Shown here in pieces: positions 1 through 6,207 of a stretch of DNA of 10,755 nucleotides; the first letter of the stretch is position 1; each line of letters begins with the position of its first letter. Position numbers and translations under genes: made by a program. The notes under the pieces were generated by a model. That model made no database searches and had not been told where the DNA came from. It saw nothing but the letters and a program-made list of their open reading frames with translations. Origin of the DNA: Candidatus Mediterraneibacter gallistercoris (lineage in GTDB: Bacteria > Bacillota_A > Clostridia > Lachnospirales > Lachnospiraceae); assembly GCA_019119745.1 (NCBI GenBank), contig DWWI01000036.1:1-10755 (forward strand). Reading direction: 5' to 3'.

Positions 1-3
1 TGA

Positions 4-87
4 TGCGGAAGAAGAGACTTGAACTCTCACAGGATTAACTCCCACTAGAACCTGAATCTAGCGCGTCTGCCATTCCGCCACTTCCGC
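4..87 (-). tRNA. tRNA-Leu (anticodon CAG)
   Basis: Read on the minus strand this is a complete type II tRNA. The acceptor stem GCGGAAG pairs with CTTCCGC and is followed by discriminator A. The D-arm contains TGGC..GACGC. The anticodon stem CTAGA/TCTAG encloses the loop TTCAGGT, giving anticodon CAG (reads CUG). A long variable arm and a T-loop TTCAAGT follow. The 84-nt length and long variable arm fit leucine. The three bases after the discriminator are TCA, so CCA is not encoded and must be added by tRNA nucleotidyltransferase. Confidence 0.96.
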
Positions 88-99
88 TCGACAAGAGAT

Positions 100-128
100 A
101 TTCTATCATAACACTTCGAGTTTGTAAA
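100..128 (-). promoter_or_regulatory. sigma-A promoter of tRNA-Leu
   Basis: On the minus strand TTTACA (123-128) is separated by 17 bases from TAGAAT (100-105). Each box differs from consensus at one position. The predicted transcript start, around 93-94, is a few bases before the tRNA 5' end at 87, which suits a short-leader stable-RNA promoter. Confidence 0.6.
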
Positions 129-166
129 CCCCTAAATTTAATTTTTTTTGTCAGATTTTTTTGTGT

Positions 167-195
167 TTGACTTATATCGACAATCTATATATAAT
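167..195 (+). promoter_or_regulatory. sigma-A promoter of the PadR-SEDS operon
   Basis: TTGACT (167-172) and TATAAT (190-195) are separated by exactly 17 bases, a near-consensus sigma-A promoter. The predicted start is near 202, leaving a leader of about 38 nt before the PadR start codon. The spacer is almost entirely taken up by one arm of the inverted repeat described separately. A T-rich tract (about 141-162) lies just upstream. Confidence 0.75.
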
Positions 196-226
196 ATAAG
201 AGAAAAGTATATAGATTATCGATATA
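173..226. promoter_or_regulatory. Probable PadR operator: 19-bp inverted repeat
   Basis: Two 19-base arms, 173-191 and 208-226, are inverted copies with a single mismatch (181/218) around a 16-base centre. The right arm is itself close to palindromic, of the form TATAT.GAT.ATC.ATATA, so the block can be read as two dimer sites with centres 35 bp apart. The left arm fills the promoter spacer and touches the -10 box; the right arm ends just before the ribosome binding site at 228. PadR proteins commonly bind AT-rich dyads at their own promoters. Assignment as the autoregulatory operator is inferred from position and symmetry. Confidence 0.65.
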
Positions 227-239
227 TGGAGGGTGCGCG

Positions 240-572
240 ATGAAGATTGATAAAAGTCTGATTTCAGGGAGTACAACTATGCTTTTATTAAAATTGCTTG
301 AAGAAAAGGACATGTATGGTTATGAGATGATCGAAGTGTTGAGAGAGCGCTCGCAGAATGTGTTTGAACTTAAGGCGGGAACTCTGTATCCACTGCTGCA
401 CAATCTGGAAGAGAAGGGGCTGCTTACTGTATACGAACGGGAAGCGGGAAATAAGGTGCGCAAATATTACAGCATTACAAAGAACGGAAAAAAGACGCTG
501 GATGAAAAGAAGGGTGAGTGGGAACTTTATTCCAAAGCCGTTGCCAGTGTGCTTGGGATGATTCCGGCATAA
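240..572 (+). CDS. PadR-family transcriptional regulator
   Basis: This 110-residue protein is the normal length of a short (PadR-s1) regulator, a winged-helix DNA-binding protein that usually acts as a ligand- or stress-responsive dimeric repressor. Family hallmarks are visible: an SGST..LLLLKLLEEKDMYGYE first helix region (about residues 10-29), FELKAGTLYPLLHNLEEKGLL as the recognition helix (about 42-62), and the wing RKYYSITKNGKK (about 74-85). A short C-terminal dimerisation helix follows. The ATG is set by GGAGGG at 228-233 with a six-base spacer. The downstream gene begins 15 bases after the stop and carries a HAAS-type prefix domain, a standard partner of PadR regulators, so the two are one operon. 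Autorepression through the 173-226 repeat is likely. The inducer cannot be read from sequence. Confidence 0.93.
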   Translation: MKIDKSLISGSTTMLLLKLLEEKDMYGYEMIEVLRERSQNVFELKAGTLYPLLHNLEEKGLLTVYEREAGNKVRKYYSITKNGKKTLDEKKGEWELYSKAVASVLGMIPA

Positions 573-587
573 GAGAGGTGGGGAAGT

Positions 588-1970
588 ATGAATAAAGACG
601 AATATTTAAAGATCCTGACAGACCAGATCAGGTGCACAATGGCGCGCCCGGAGGTGGCGAGGGAACTGGGCGACCACATTGAAGATCAGACAAGAGCATT
701 TATGAGTGAGGGGATGAGCAGGCAGGAAGCCGAGAAGGCTGCGGTGAAAGAGATGGGAAATCCTGTTGAAACAGGGGTGGAACTGGATAAGATACACTGT
801 CCCAAAATGCCATGGGGGATGATAACGCTGATCATTGTCCTGAGTGTTTTATCCTGTATTTTTCAGTATCTTCTGAATCGGGAATCGATAAATGCCGGCG
901 GAGACGGCTATTCTATGGAAAGGCAGATTCTCTTTACTTTGGTTGGGATTTTTGCAATGATCGGAGTATGTTTTGCTGATTATACAAGGATAGCGGTCCG
1001 GGCAAGAGAACTGATGCTGGGCCTGATCCTGCTGATCATACTGGGAAGACGGTTCTTCGGCCTTACTTCCAATGGTGCTGACCGATGGATCGCAATACCG
1101 GGCGGTATGGCGGTAAATGTTCTGTTGCTGCTTATGCTGACAGTGCCGCTATATGCTGCGATACTTTACGGATACAGGGGAAAGGGATGGTCTGTCTTAT
1201 GGAAAGGTGTACTGTGGATGGCGCCGGGATGCTGGATTGCCGTCCGGTGCAGCAGCATATGGATGGCATGCGTTCTTTTTCTGGCTTATCTTGCAATGCT
1301 CGGCCTTGCTGTCTGGCACGGATGGTACCGGATGCCCGGAAAAGCTGTATTCGTGGGAATATGTGCTGCAGCTGTACTGCTTCCGATAGCGGCAGCGGTT
1401 TTGATCCTGTTTTATGGGGATGATTATCAGAAAAGCCGGCTTCTTTTCTATCTGTCTCCGCTGACCGGTGCCGGACCGCAGGATATGATATCATATGCGA
1501 TGGTATATGTGAGAGAAATCCTCGGGAACAGCCGGCTGGTCGGCGCAGGGGAGGCAATGGTGCCCGATGTTTCATTTCTGCCGGAACTGTCCGACTTCCT
1601 GCTTGTCGGTGTGGCGAGATATTATGGGGTTCTGGCGGCAGTGCTGTTGGCAGGAATTCTGCTTTTCCTGCTGCTGCGTTTTCTGAGAATTTCTCTCAGG
1701 CAGAAGAACCAGCTCGGAATGTTGATGGGAACGGGGTGTGCGGCTGTCTTTCTTATCGAGGCAGTGTTCTATTTCATGAATAATTCCGGTGTCATGTATC
1801 TGGGAAATTACTGCCCGTTTTTTTCTTATGGAGGGACGGGGACAATCGTTATGTATATACTCCTGGGGATTCTGCTCAGTATCTGCCGATACCGGAATAC
1901 TGCGCCGGAACGAAAAACCGCCGGTCCCTTATTCGGGATCCGGCGGCCGGCTGAACGTATGAAAGAATAA
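588..1970 (+). CDS. HAAS-domain / SEDS (FtsW-RodA-SpoVE-like) fusion membrane protein
   Basis: The N-terminal 65 or so residues form a soluble helical HAAS/permease-prefix-1 domain (MNKDEYLKIL...ARELGDHIEDQ...MSRQEAEKAAVKEMGNP), as found in PadR-regulated membrane proteins. The remainder is strongly hydrophobic, with about nine or ten membrane segments, and shows SEDS landmarks: GADRWI (163-168), YQKSR (280-284), FLPELSDF (330-337) and FFSYGGTG (411-418). SEDS proteins polymerise peptidoglycan glycan strands from lipid II. Asp336 lies where the conserved catalytic Asp of the H-T-D-F motif is expected. The protein is divergent: the QPSE-like stretch after GADRWI is absent, and the EELG following HTDF is RYYG. 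The start follows AGAGGTG at 574-580. It is cotranscribed with padR. It may be an envelope-stress SEDS paralogue rather than the housekeeping FtsW or RodA; polymerase activity is unproven. Confidence 0.82.
   Translation: MNKDEYLKILTDQIRCTMARPEVARELGDHIEDQTRAFMSEGMSRQEAEKAAVKEMGNPVETGVELDKIHCPKMPWGMITLIIVLSVLSCIFQYLLNRESINAGGDGYSMERQILFTLVGIFAMIGVCFADYTRIAVRARELMLGLILLIILGRRFFGLTSNGADRWIAIPGGMAVNVLLLLMLTVPLYAAILYGYRGKGWSVLWKGVLWMAPGCWIAVRCSSIWMACVLFLAYLAMLGLAVWHGWYRMPGKAVFVGICAAAVLLPIAAAVLILFYGDDYQKSRLLFYLSPLTGAGPQDMISYAMVYVREILGNSRLVGAGEAMVPDVSFLPELSDFLLVGVARYYGVLAAVLLAGILLFLLLRFLRISLRQKNQLGMLMGTGCAAVFLIEAVFYFMNNSGVMYLGNYCPFFSYGGTGTIVMYILLGILLSICRYRNTAPERKTAGPLFGIRRPAERMKE
1913..1946 (-). terminator. 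Rho-independent terminator of pyrC, inside the SEDS coding sequence
   Basis: On the minus strand an 11-bp GC-rich stem (1935-1946 with 1918-1928, one bulged base, six-base loop) is followed directly by TTTTT (complement of 1913-1917). It starts 28 bases past the pyrC stop. No T-run follows the hairpin on the plus strand, so it should act on pyrC only, even though it occupies the last 20 or so codons of the convergent membrane-protein gene. Confidence 0.8.
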
Positions 1971-1973
1971 ATA

Positions 1974-3236
1974 CTAATCCTGATAAACGATATTTCCATT
2001 GCAGACAGTCATTTTAACTTTCCCGTACAGATCCCATCCTGTGAACGGTGAGTTAGAGGACTTGGATGCATACTGCTCCGGAACCCAGTGTTCTTCCGGA
2101 TCGAAGACCACCAGATCGGCAGCAGCTCCCTTCTCGATTCTGCCTGCGGGAAGGTGATACAGATCCGCAGGATTTACAGTCATTTTTTCTAAAAGCTGCA
2201 TAAGTGTCAGATGTCCGGGGCGCACGAGAAAAGTGATCCCCAGTGCCAGGGAAGTCTCGAGCCCGATAATCCCGCTTGGGGCAGCAGTGATGGAACGTTC
2301 TTTCTCCTCCCTGCTGTGAGGCGCATGGTCAGTTGCGATGAGATCGATAGTGCCGTCCGCCAGTCCTTTTATTATGGCGAGGCGGTCCTCTTCTTTACGC
2401 AGCGGCGGATTCATCTTTGCCAGGGTACCGTATCTGAGCACTGCCTCGTCTGTCAGTGTGAAATGATGTGGTGTTGCCTCTGCGTGGAGATTGGCGCCCA
2501 TTGCCTTGAACATGCGGACCAGTTCAACAGAACGGCCGGAACTGATGTGCTGGATTACTGTATGGGCGCCGGAGCGCAGGGCGAGCAGGCAGTCCCGGGC
2601 TACAAGAGATTCCTCTGCGACAGATGGAGAACCATATATGCCGAGCTGTTCAGATATAGTTCCATGATTGATCCCGTTATTCTTGATGAATGCGGGATCT
2701 TCTTCGTGCAGGCTGACCGGTACATTCAATTCTCTCGCGGTTTCCATTGCGCGGTAGAGAAACGCTGCATTTTTCAGTGGAATGCCGTCGTCAGTAAATC
2801 CGCATGCGCCGGCTTCCTTCAGGGCGGCCATGTCTGTCAATTCCTCGCCTTTGAGAGAGCGGGAGACACTTGCCGCCTGACAGATCCGCACCGCTTCGGT
2901 TTTTGAACGATTAAGAATATCTTCTAATACTTCTGTATTATCTACAACAGGTGAAGTGTTAGCCATGCAGATTACGGAAGTGAATCCTCCTTTTGCCGCG
3001 GCAAGCGCGCCGGTATGAAGAGTTTCTTTATAAGTGAAACCCGGATCGCGAAAGTGAACATGAGTGTCGATCAGTCCGGGGGCGATGGTGAGCCCGCCGG
3101 CATCGATCACCTCTTCGCTGTCAGAAGGAACAATATTTTCTTTTATATCCATGATGATCCCGTCTTTGATGAGAAGATCAGCCTTATAGGATTCTTCAGC
3201 TGCGGGATTTATGATGAGACCATTTTTTATGAGCAT
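1974..3236 (-). CDS. pyrC: Dihydroorotase, class I (pyrimidine biosynthesis)
   Basis: This cytoplasmic amidohydrolase interconverts N-carbamoyl-L-aspartate and dihydroorotate, the third step of de novo UMP synthesis. The 420-residue length and motifs fit the class I, Bacillus-type enzyme. DTHVHFRDPG (57-66) supplies metal ligands His59 and His61. TDDG gives Asp150. SLHEED gives His177, VIQHIS gives His230 and ATDHAPH gives the catalytic Asp303. The frame is open for another 38 codons upstream, but ATG at 3236 is the chosen start. It has AAGGAGG (3243-3249) six bases away and begins with the typical MLIKNG..IINP; the extension would run into the upstream terminator. No other pyr gene is adjacent. 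The stop is 3 bp from the convergent SEDS stop. I see no attenuator or PyrR-like leader structure. Confidence 0.96.
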   Translation of the reverse strand: MLIKNGLIINPAAEESYKADLLIKDGIIMDIKENIVPSDSEEVIDAGGLTIAPGLIDTHVHFRDPGFTYKETLHTGALAAAKGGFTSVICMANTSPVVDNTEVLEDILNRSKTEAVRICQAASVSRSLKGEELTDMAALKEAGACGFTDDGIPLKNAAFLYRAMETARELNVPVSLHEEDPAFIKNNGINHGTISEQLGIYGSPSVAEESLVARDCLLALRSGAHTVIQHISSGRSVELVRMFKAMGANLHAEATPHHFTLTDEAVLRYGTLAKMNPPLRKEEDRLAIIKGLADGTIDLIATDHAPHSREEKERSITAAPSGIIGLETSLALGITFLVRPGHLTLMQLLEKMTVNPADLYHLPAGRIEKGAAADLVVFDPEEHWVPEQYASKSSNSPFTGWDLYGKVKMTVCNGNIVYQD

Positions 3237-3271
3237 AAGCAACCTCCTTGTTAAGATGTTATCTGCCCTTA

Positions 3272-3301
3272 AGTATAGCTTACCGTTATAGTGGATTGCA
3301 A
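3272..3301 (-). promoter_or_regulatory. Putative pyrC promoter
   Basis: On the minus strand TTGCAA (3296-3301) precedes TATACT (3272-3277) with an 18-base spacer. It lies between the pfk terminator and the pyrC ribosome binding site. This supports separate transcription of pyrC with a leader of about 30 nt. Confidence 0.55.
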
Positions 3302-3328
3302 GGCATTTACTCTGGAAAACTGTTACTG

Positions 3329-3379
3329 AAAAATAAAACCGGGAGAACATTCCCGCCTTTCGGCGGGCGTCCTCCCGGT
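3329..3379 (-). terminator. Rho-independent terminator of pfk
   Basis: Reading leftward, ACCGGGAG pairs with CTCCCGGT as an outer 8-bp stem. An internal loop and an inner CCCGCC-GAAA-GGCGGG hairpin complete the structure. It is followed immediately by a T-rich tail (TTTTATTTTT, complement of 3329-3338). It lies 33 bases past the pfk stop and separates that transcript from pyrC. Confidence 0.88.
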
Positions 3380-3411
3380 AACATCCGGACGCTTACAATA
3401 CCTCCCGTGTA

Positions 3412-4644
3412 TTACAGATGACGGTAAAGATGACGCGGTATACCGTCTACCATTATAGGAGATACATCGCCCTGGATGAGCGGGCGTACATAATTGACGA
3501 ATTCATCGGTCACGTAGGAACCGTCCTCGTTTACCCACTCGCGTGGAACGAGTTTTTCGTCATTTGCGATCTTGTGAACATCCTTTACTTCTGTTCCACT
3601 CTGATACGGATCATCGGACAGACGTTTGAGAACAACCATCTTTCCGGAATCTCCTTCATCGGCAGCCTTGACAGCAGCGCCGCCTACCTGAGATGCTTCC
3701 AGAATATCGATACGGGATGCACAGTGGGATGCGGAACGCTGGAGCGAACTCAGCTCAATGGCACGGGTCTTGCATCCGATCTCGCCTGCAATATAGCTTG
3801 CAAGGTAATTCGCTGTACCGGAGAGCTGCTTATGTCCGAAAGCATCTACAAAGTCTATGCTCTGGCCAAGTTCGCATACATAGCGGCCGTCCGCGAGACG
3901 GATACCTTCGGAAACAGCGACTACTACGGATGATTTCTGGGACAGGAGCTCTTTAACTTTATTGCCGAATGATTCGATGTCAAAAGGCAGCTCGGGCAGG
4001 TAGATCAGATCCGGGCCTGCGCAGTCCTCACCTTTTGCAAGAGCAGCCGCGCCTGTAAGCCAGCCGGCATTTCTTCCCATGATCTCCACGATCGATACAA
4101 GTCCTTTCTCATATTCCAGACAAAAGCTGTCGCGGATGATCTCTTTTACGGAAGTACCGATATATTTTGCGGCACTTCCGTATCCCGGCGTGTGGTCTGT
4201 AAGAGCCAGGTCGTTGTCGATCGTCTTCGGGCATCCGATGAAACGTGTGGGATGACCGGTGATGATGGCGTAGTCAGACAGCTTTTTGATTGTGTCCATG
4301 GAATCATTTCCGCCTATATAGATAAATGCTTCAATATCCAGCTTATTAAGAATACCGAAGATTTTATCGTATACTTCCCTGTCTTCGTGGATCTCAGGCA
4401 GTTTAAAACGGCAGGATCCCAAAAAAGCAGCGGGTGTTCTCTTCAGAAGCTCTGCGTCGAGATCATTTGTGATATATTCGGACAGATCGATATAACGTTC
4501 CTGGAGAAGTCCCTGGATTCCGTGGAGCATTCCATATACTTTAGCGGCACCGCGGTCCTTAGCTGTGCGGTATACTCCTGCGAGACTTGAGTTGATCGCA
4601 GCAGTTGGACCCCCTGATTGTCCGACGATTACATTTCCTTTCAT
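3412..4644 (-). CDS. pfkA: 6-phosphofructokinase, pyrophosphate-type signature
   Basis: The 410-residue protein is a group II phosphofructokinase that makes fructose 1,6-bisphosphate in glycolysis. It opens with the phosphate-binding GQSGGPTAAIN (8-18). Phosphoryl donor choice is marked by two positions. The usual ATP-enzyme GGDG is GGNDS here (111-115), placing Asp where ATP enzymes have Gly. The ATP-enzyme PGTIDND is PKTIDND (139-145). Both changes are hallmarks of PPi-dependent enzymes (EC 2.7.1.90), so PPi use, and hence reversibility, is likely. MGRNAGW (189-195) and the sugar-phosphate region around 296-306 fit the fold. The start has GGAGG nine bases upstream. It is transcribed alone, with its own promoter and terminator. 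Donor specificity is inferred, not proven. Confidence 0.92.
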   Translation of the reverse strand: MKGNVIVGQSGGPTAAINSSLAGVYRTAKDRGAAKVYGMLHGIQGLLQERYIDLSEYITNDLDAELLKRTPAAFLGSCRFKLPEIHEDREVYDKIFGILNKLDIEAFIYIGGNDSMDTIKKLSDYAIITGHPTRFIGCPKTIDNDLALTDHTPGYGSAAKYIGTSVKEIIRDSFCLEYEKGLVSIVEIMGRNAGWLTGAAALAKGEDCAGPDLIYLPELPFDIESFGNKVKELLSQKSSVVVAVSEGIRLADGRYVCELGQSIDFVDAFGHKQLSGTANYLASYIAGEIGCKTRAIELSSLQRSASHCASRIDILEASQVGGAAVKAADEGDSGKMVVLKRLSDDPYQSGTEVKDVHKIANDEKLVPREWVNEDGSYVTDEFVNYVRPLIQGDVSPIMVDGIPRHLYRHL

Positions 4645-4675
4645 TGTAAGTTACCTCCGTTTTGCAAATTGTCGT

Positions 4676-4696
4676 TTTGAAAGTCATACTCTCAAA
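4676..4696. promoter_or_regulatory. Palindrome in the pfk leader
   Basis: The 21-bp block TTTGA.AGT-CAT-ACT.TCAAA is an imperfect dyad with eight of nine paired positions complementary. It lies just downstream of the predicted pfk start (about 4703) and upstream of the ribosome binding site. It could be an operator or a small RNA hairpin; no named regulator is recognised. Confidence 0.4.
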
Positions 4697-4709
4697 GCAC
4701 CTATACTAC

Positions 4710-4738
4710 AGTTTAGTGCATAATCACTAATTTGTAAA
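4710..4738 (-). promoter_or_regulatory. Putative pfk promoter
   Basis: On the minus strand TTTACA (4733-4738) and TAAACT (4710-4715) are 17 bases apart. The spacer contains a 6-bp inverted repeat TTAGTG/CACTAA (4712-4729). The predicted leader is about 58 nt. Confidence 0.45.
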
Positions 4739-4806
4739 TGAAAAAATATAAAAAATAGACAAATTAACGAAAAATGTCTGTATACAGGAAAATACTGCGG
4801 GAAAAA

Positions 4807-4815
4807 TGTTATACT
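4807..4815 (+). promoter_or_regulatory. Putative extended -10 promoter of glf
   Basis: TGTTATACT forms an extended -10 element (TG at 4807-4808, TATACT at 4810-4815) with no good -35 box at 16-18 bases. The predicted leader is about 70 nt. A 10-bp perfect palindrome, CTGTATACAG (4778-4787), lies upstream. Confidence 0.4.
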
Positions 4816-4892
4816 GAGAACAATGCACAATAAGACGCTGCCGATACCAGGGAAACAAAGGCGGACTGCAGCGCGGAATAGGAGAAAAACAG

Positions 4893-5993
4893 ATGAAAAA
4901 ATATGATTATCTGATCGTAGGTGCCGGCCTGTATGGAGCCGTTATGGCATATGAACTCGGAAAAAAAGGGAAAAAATGTCTTGTCATCGACCGCAGGGAT
5001 CACATTGCGGGGAATATTTACTGTGAAGATATAGAAGGAATCCACGTACATAAGTACGGGGCCCATATCTTCCACACCTCGGATAAAAAAATATGGGATT
5101 ATGTGAATCAGTTTGCAGAGTTTAACAATTATATCAATTCTCCGGTTGCGGTGTATAAAGATGAACTTTACAATCTTCCGTTTAATATGAATACATTCAG
5201 CAGGATGTGGGGAATCCGTACTCCGCAGGAGGCCAGGGAGATTATCGAGAAGCAGAGAAAGGAGACCGGCATAACCGAGCCGAAGAATCTGGAGGAGCAG
5301 GCGCTTTTTCTCGTGGGTAAAGATATTTATGAGAAGCTGGTCAAAGGCTATACAGAGAAACAGTGGGGGCGGAAATGTACGGAACTTCCGGCGTTTATTA
5401 TCAAGAGGCTTCCGTGCCGGTTTATTTATGATAATAATTATTTCAATGACAGATACCAGGGAATTCCTGTCGGAGGGTATACCCCCATCATAGAGAAGAT
5501 GCTCAGCGGAGCGGAAGTGCGCACAGGTGTGGACTTCTTTGAATTCAGAAAAGATAATCCGGACATAGCGGAGAAGATCATATTTACCGGCATGATTGAT
5601 GAATATTTTGATTACCGGCTGGGAGCCCTTGAGTACCGTTCCGTACGTTTTGAGACAGAGGTGCTGGACTGTGATAACTATCAGGGGAATGCTGTGGTCA
5701 ACTATACTGACCGTGAAGTGCCGTACACGAGGGTGATCGAACACAAGCATTTTGAGTTCGGACAGCAGGAGAAGACAGTCATCTCCAGAGAGTATTCTTC
5801 GGAGTGGAGTGTGGGAATGGAGCCTTATTATCCGGTTAACGATGAGAAGAACAACGCTCTGTTCCAGAAGTATAAAGAGCTGGCGGCAAAAGAAGAAAAC
5901 GTGATATTTGGCGGAAGGCTCGGCGATTATAAATATTATGATATGGACAAAGTGATCGCGGCGGCGCTTGCCCGCCTCGAAGAGATAGAATAA
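4893..5993 (+). CDS. glf: UDP-galactopyranose mutase
   Basis: This FAD flavoenzyme converts UDP-galactopyranose to UDP-galactofuranose, the donor for galactofuranose-containing surface glycans. The 366-residue length is typical. The N-terminal Rossmann FAD motif GAGLYG (10-15) is followed by the acidic strand end VIDRRDHIAGN (31-41). The family-specific KYGAHIFHT (54-62), YTEKQWG (153-159), NNYFNDRYQGIPVGGYT (181-197) and C-terminal GRLGDYKYYDMD (341-352) are all present. Arg residues near 172-176 and in LEYRS are candidates for the conserved diphosphate-binding arginines. The ATG is preceded by AGGAG (4880-4884) with an eight-base gap. It is divergent from pfk, and no galactofuranosyltransferase or polysaccharide gene is adjacent, so it looks like an isolated glf serving glycan genes elsewhere. 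Confidence 0.96.
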   Translation: MKKYDYLIVGAGLYGAVMAYELGKKGKKCLVIDRRDHIAGNIYCEDIEGIHVHKYGAHIFHTSDKKIWDYVNQFAEFNNYINSPVAVYKDELYNLPFNMNTFSRMWGIRTPQEAREIIEKQRKETGITEPKNLEEQALFLVGKDIYEKLVKGYTEKQWGRKCTELPAFIIKRLPCRFIYDNNYFNDRYQGIPVGGYTPIIEKMLSGAEVRTGVDFFEFRKDNPDIAEKIIFTGMIDEYFDYRLGALEYRSVRFETEVLDCDNYQGNAVVNYTDREVPYTRVIEHKHFEFGQQEKTVISREYSSEWSVGMEPYYPVNDEKNNALFQKYKELAAKEENVIFGGRLGDYKYYDMDKVIAAALARLEEIE

Positions 5994-6027
5994 CACCGGG
6001 AAAAAGAGGAGAACGTCTATAAAGTAC

Positions 6028-6056
6028 TTGCATTTCCGAAAGGTATCAAGTATGAT
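6028..6056 (+). promoter_or_regulatory. Putative promoter of the pseudokinase-like gene
   Basis: TTGCAT (6028-6033) and TATGAT (6051-6056) are separated by 17 bases. The -10 region is embedded in two overlapping dyads, GTATCA-AGTA-TGATAC (6043-6058) and AAGTAT-G-ATACTT (6048-6060), which could be operator half-sites. The predicted start is near 6063, giving a leader of about 145 nt if translation begins at 6208. Confidence 0.55.
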
Positions 6057-6065
6057 ACTTATACT

Positions 6066-6098
6066 CGGATCGGTCTGATCCGGATCAGAGAATCTTTT
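6066..6098 (+). other. Overlapping palindromes in leader; possible glf terminator or attenuator
   Basis: A 16-bp perfect palindrome occupies 6074-6089 (TCTGA..TCAGA ends). A competing 6-bp hairpin CGGATC-GGTCT-GATCCG overlaps it at 6066-6082. A short T-run (6094-6097) follows. Because two mutually exclusive pairings share bases, this may be a weak terminator for glf or a regulatory leader structure. It is the only terminator-like element I see after glf. Confidence 0.35.
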
Positions 6099-6143
6099 CC
6101 ATTATCAGTTTCTGATGGGTTTCACAAGGGAAAAGGATGTATC

Positions 6144-6179
6144 GGCAGGCGGGACAGTTGAGGGACTGTCCTGCCTGGC
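6144..6179 (+). other. Strong 15-position hairpin upstream of the probable start codon
   Basis: Positions 6144-6158 pair with 6165-6179: 13 Watson-Crick pairs, one G-U pair and one mismatch, with a six-base loop TGAGGG. No T-run follows on either strand, so it is not a standard terminator. It ends 28 bases before the preferred ATG at 6208 and may shape translation or RNA stability of the following gene. Confidence 0.6.
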
Positions 6180-6207
6180 AGAATATACAGCCGAGAAAAA
6201 ATTGCAT

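Noticed and set aside
2211..2906. 231-codon plus-strand frame antisense to pyrC
   Set aside because: It lies wholly within a gene with all catalytic residues intact, and its translation resembles no family and has many Cys.
3237..3350. 38-codon N-terminal extension of dihydroorotase
   Set aside because: It has no ribosome binding site, overlaps the pfk terminator and the pyrC promoter, and precedes the normal family N-terminus, which has a strong AAGGAGG site.
4809..5996. Long open frame on the minus strand, antisense to glf
   Set aside because: The opposite strand is an unmistakable glf. The antisense protein is rich in Phe, Ile, His and Arg with no domain logic, consistent with a shadow frame.
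6115..6207. Upstream start (ATG 6115) for the pseudokinase-like protein
   Set aside because: No ribosome binding site precedes it. The added residues are unlike a kinase N-lobe and contain the long hairpin. I prefer 6208, though that site is also weak.
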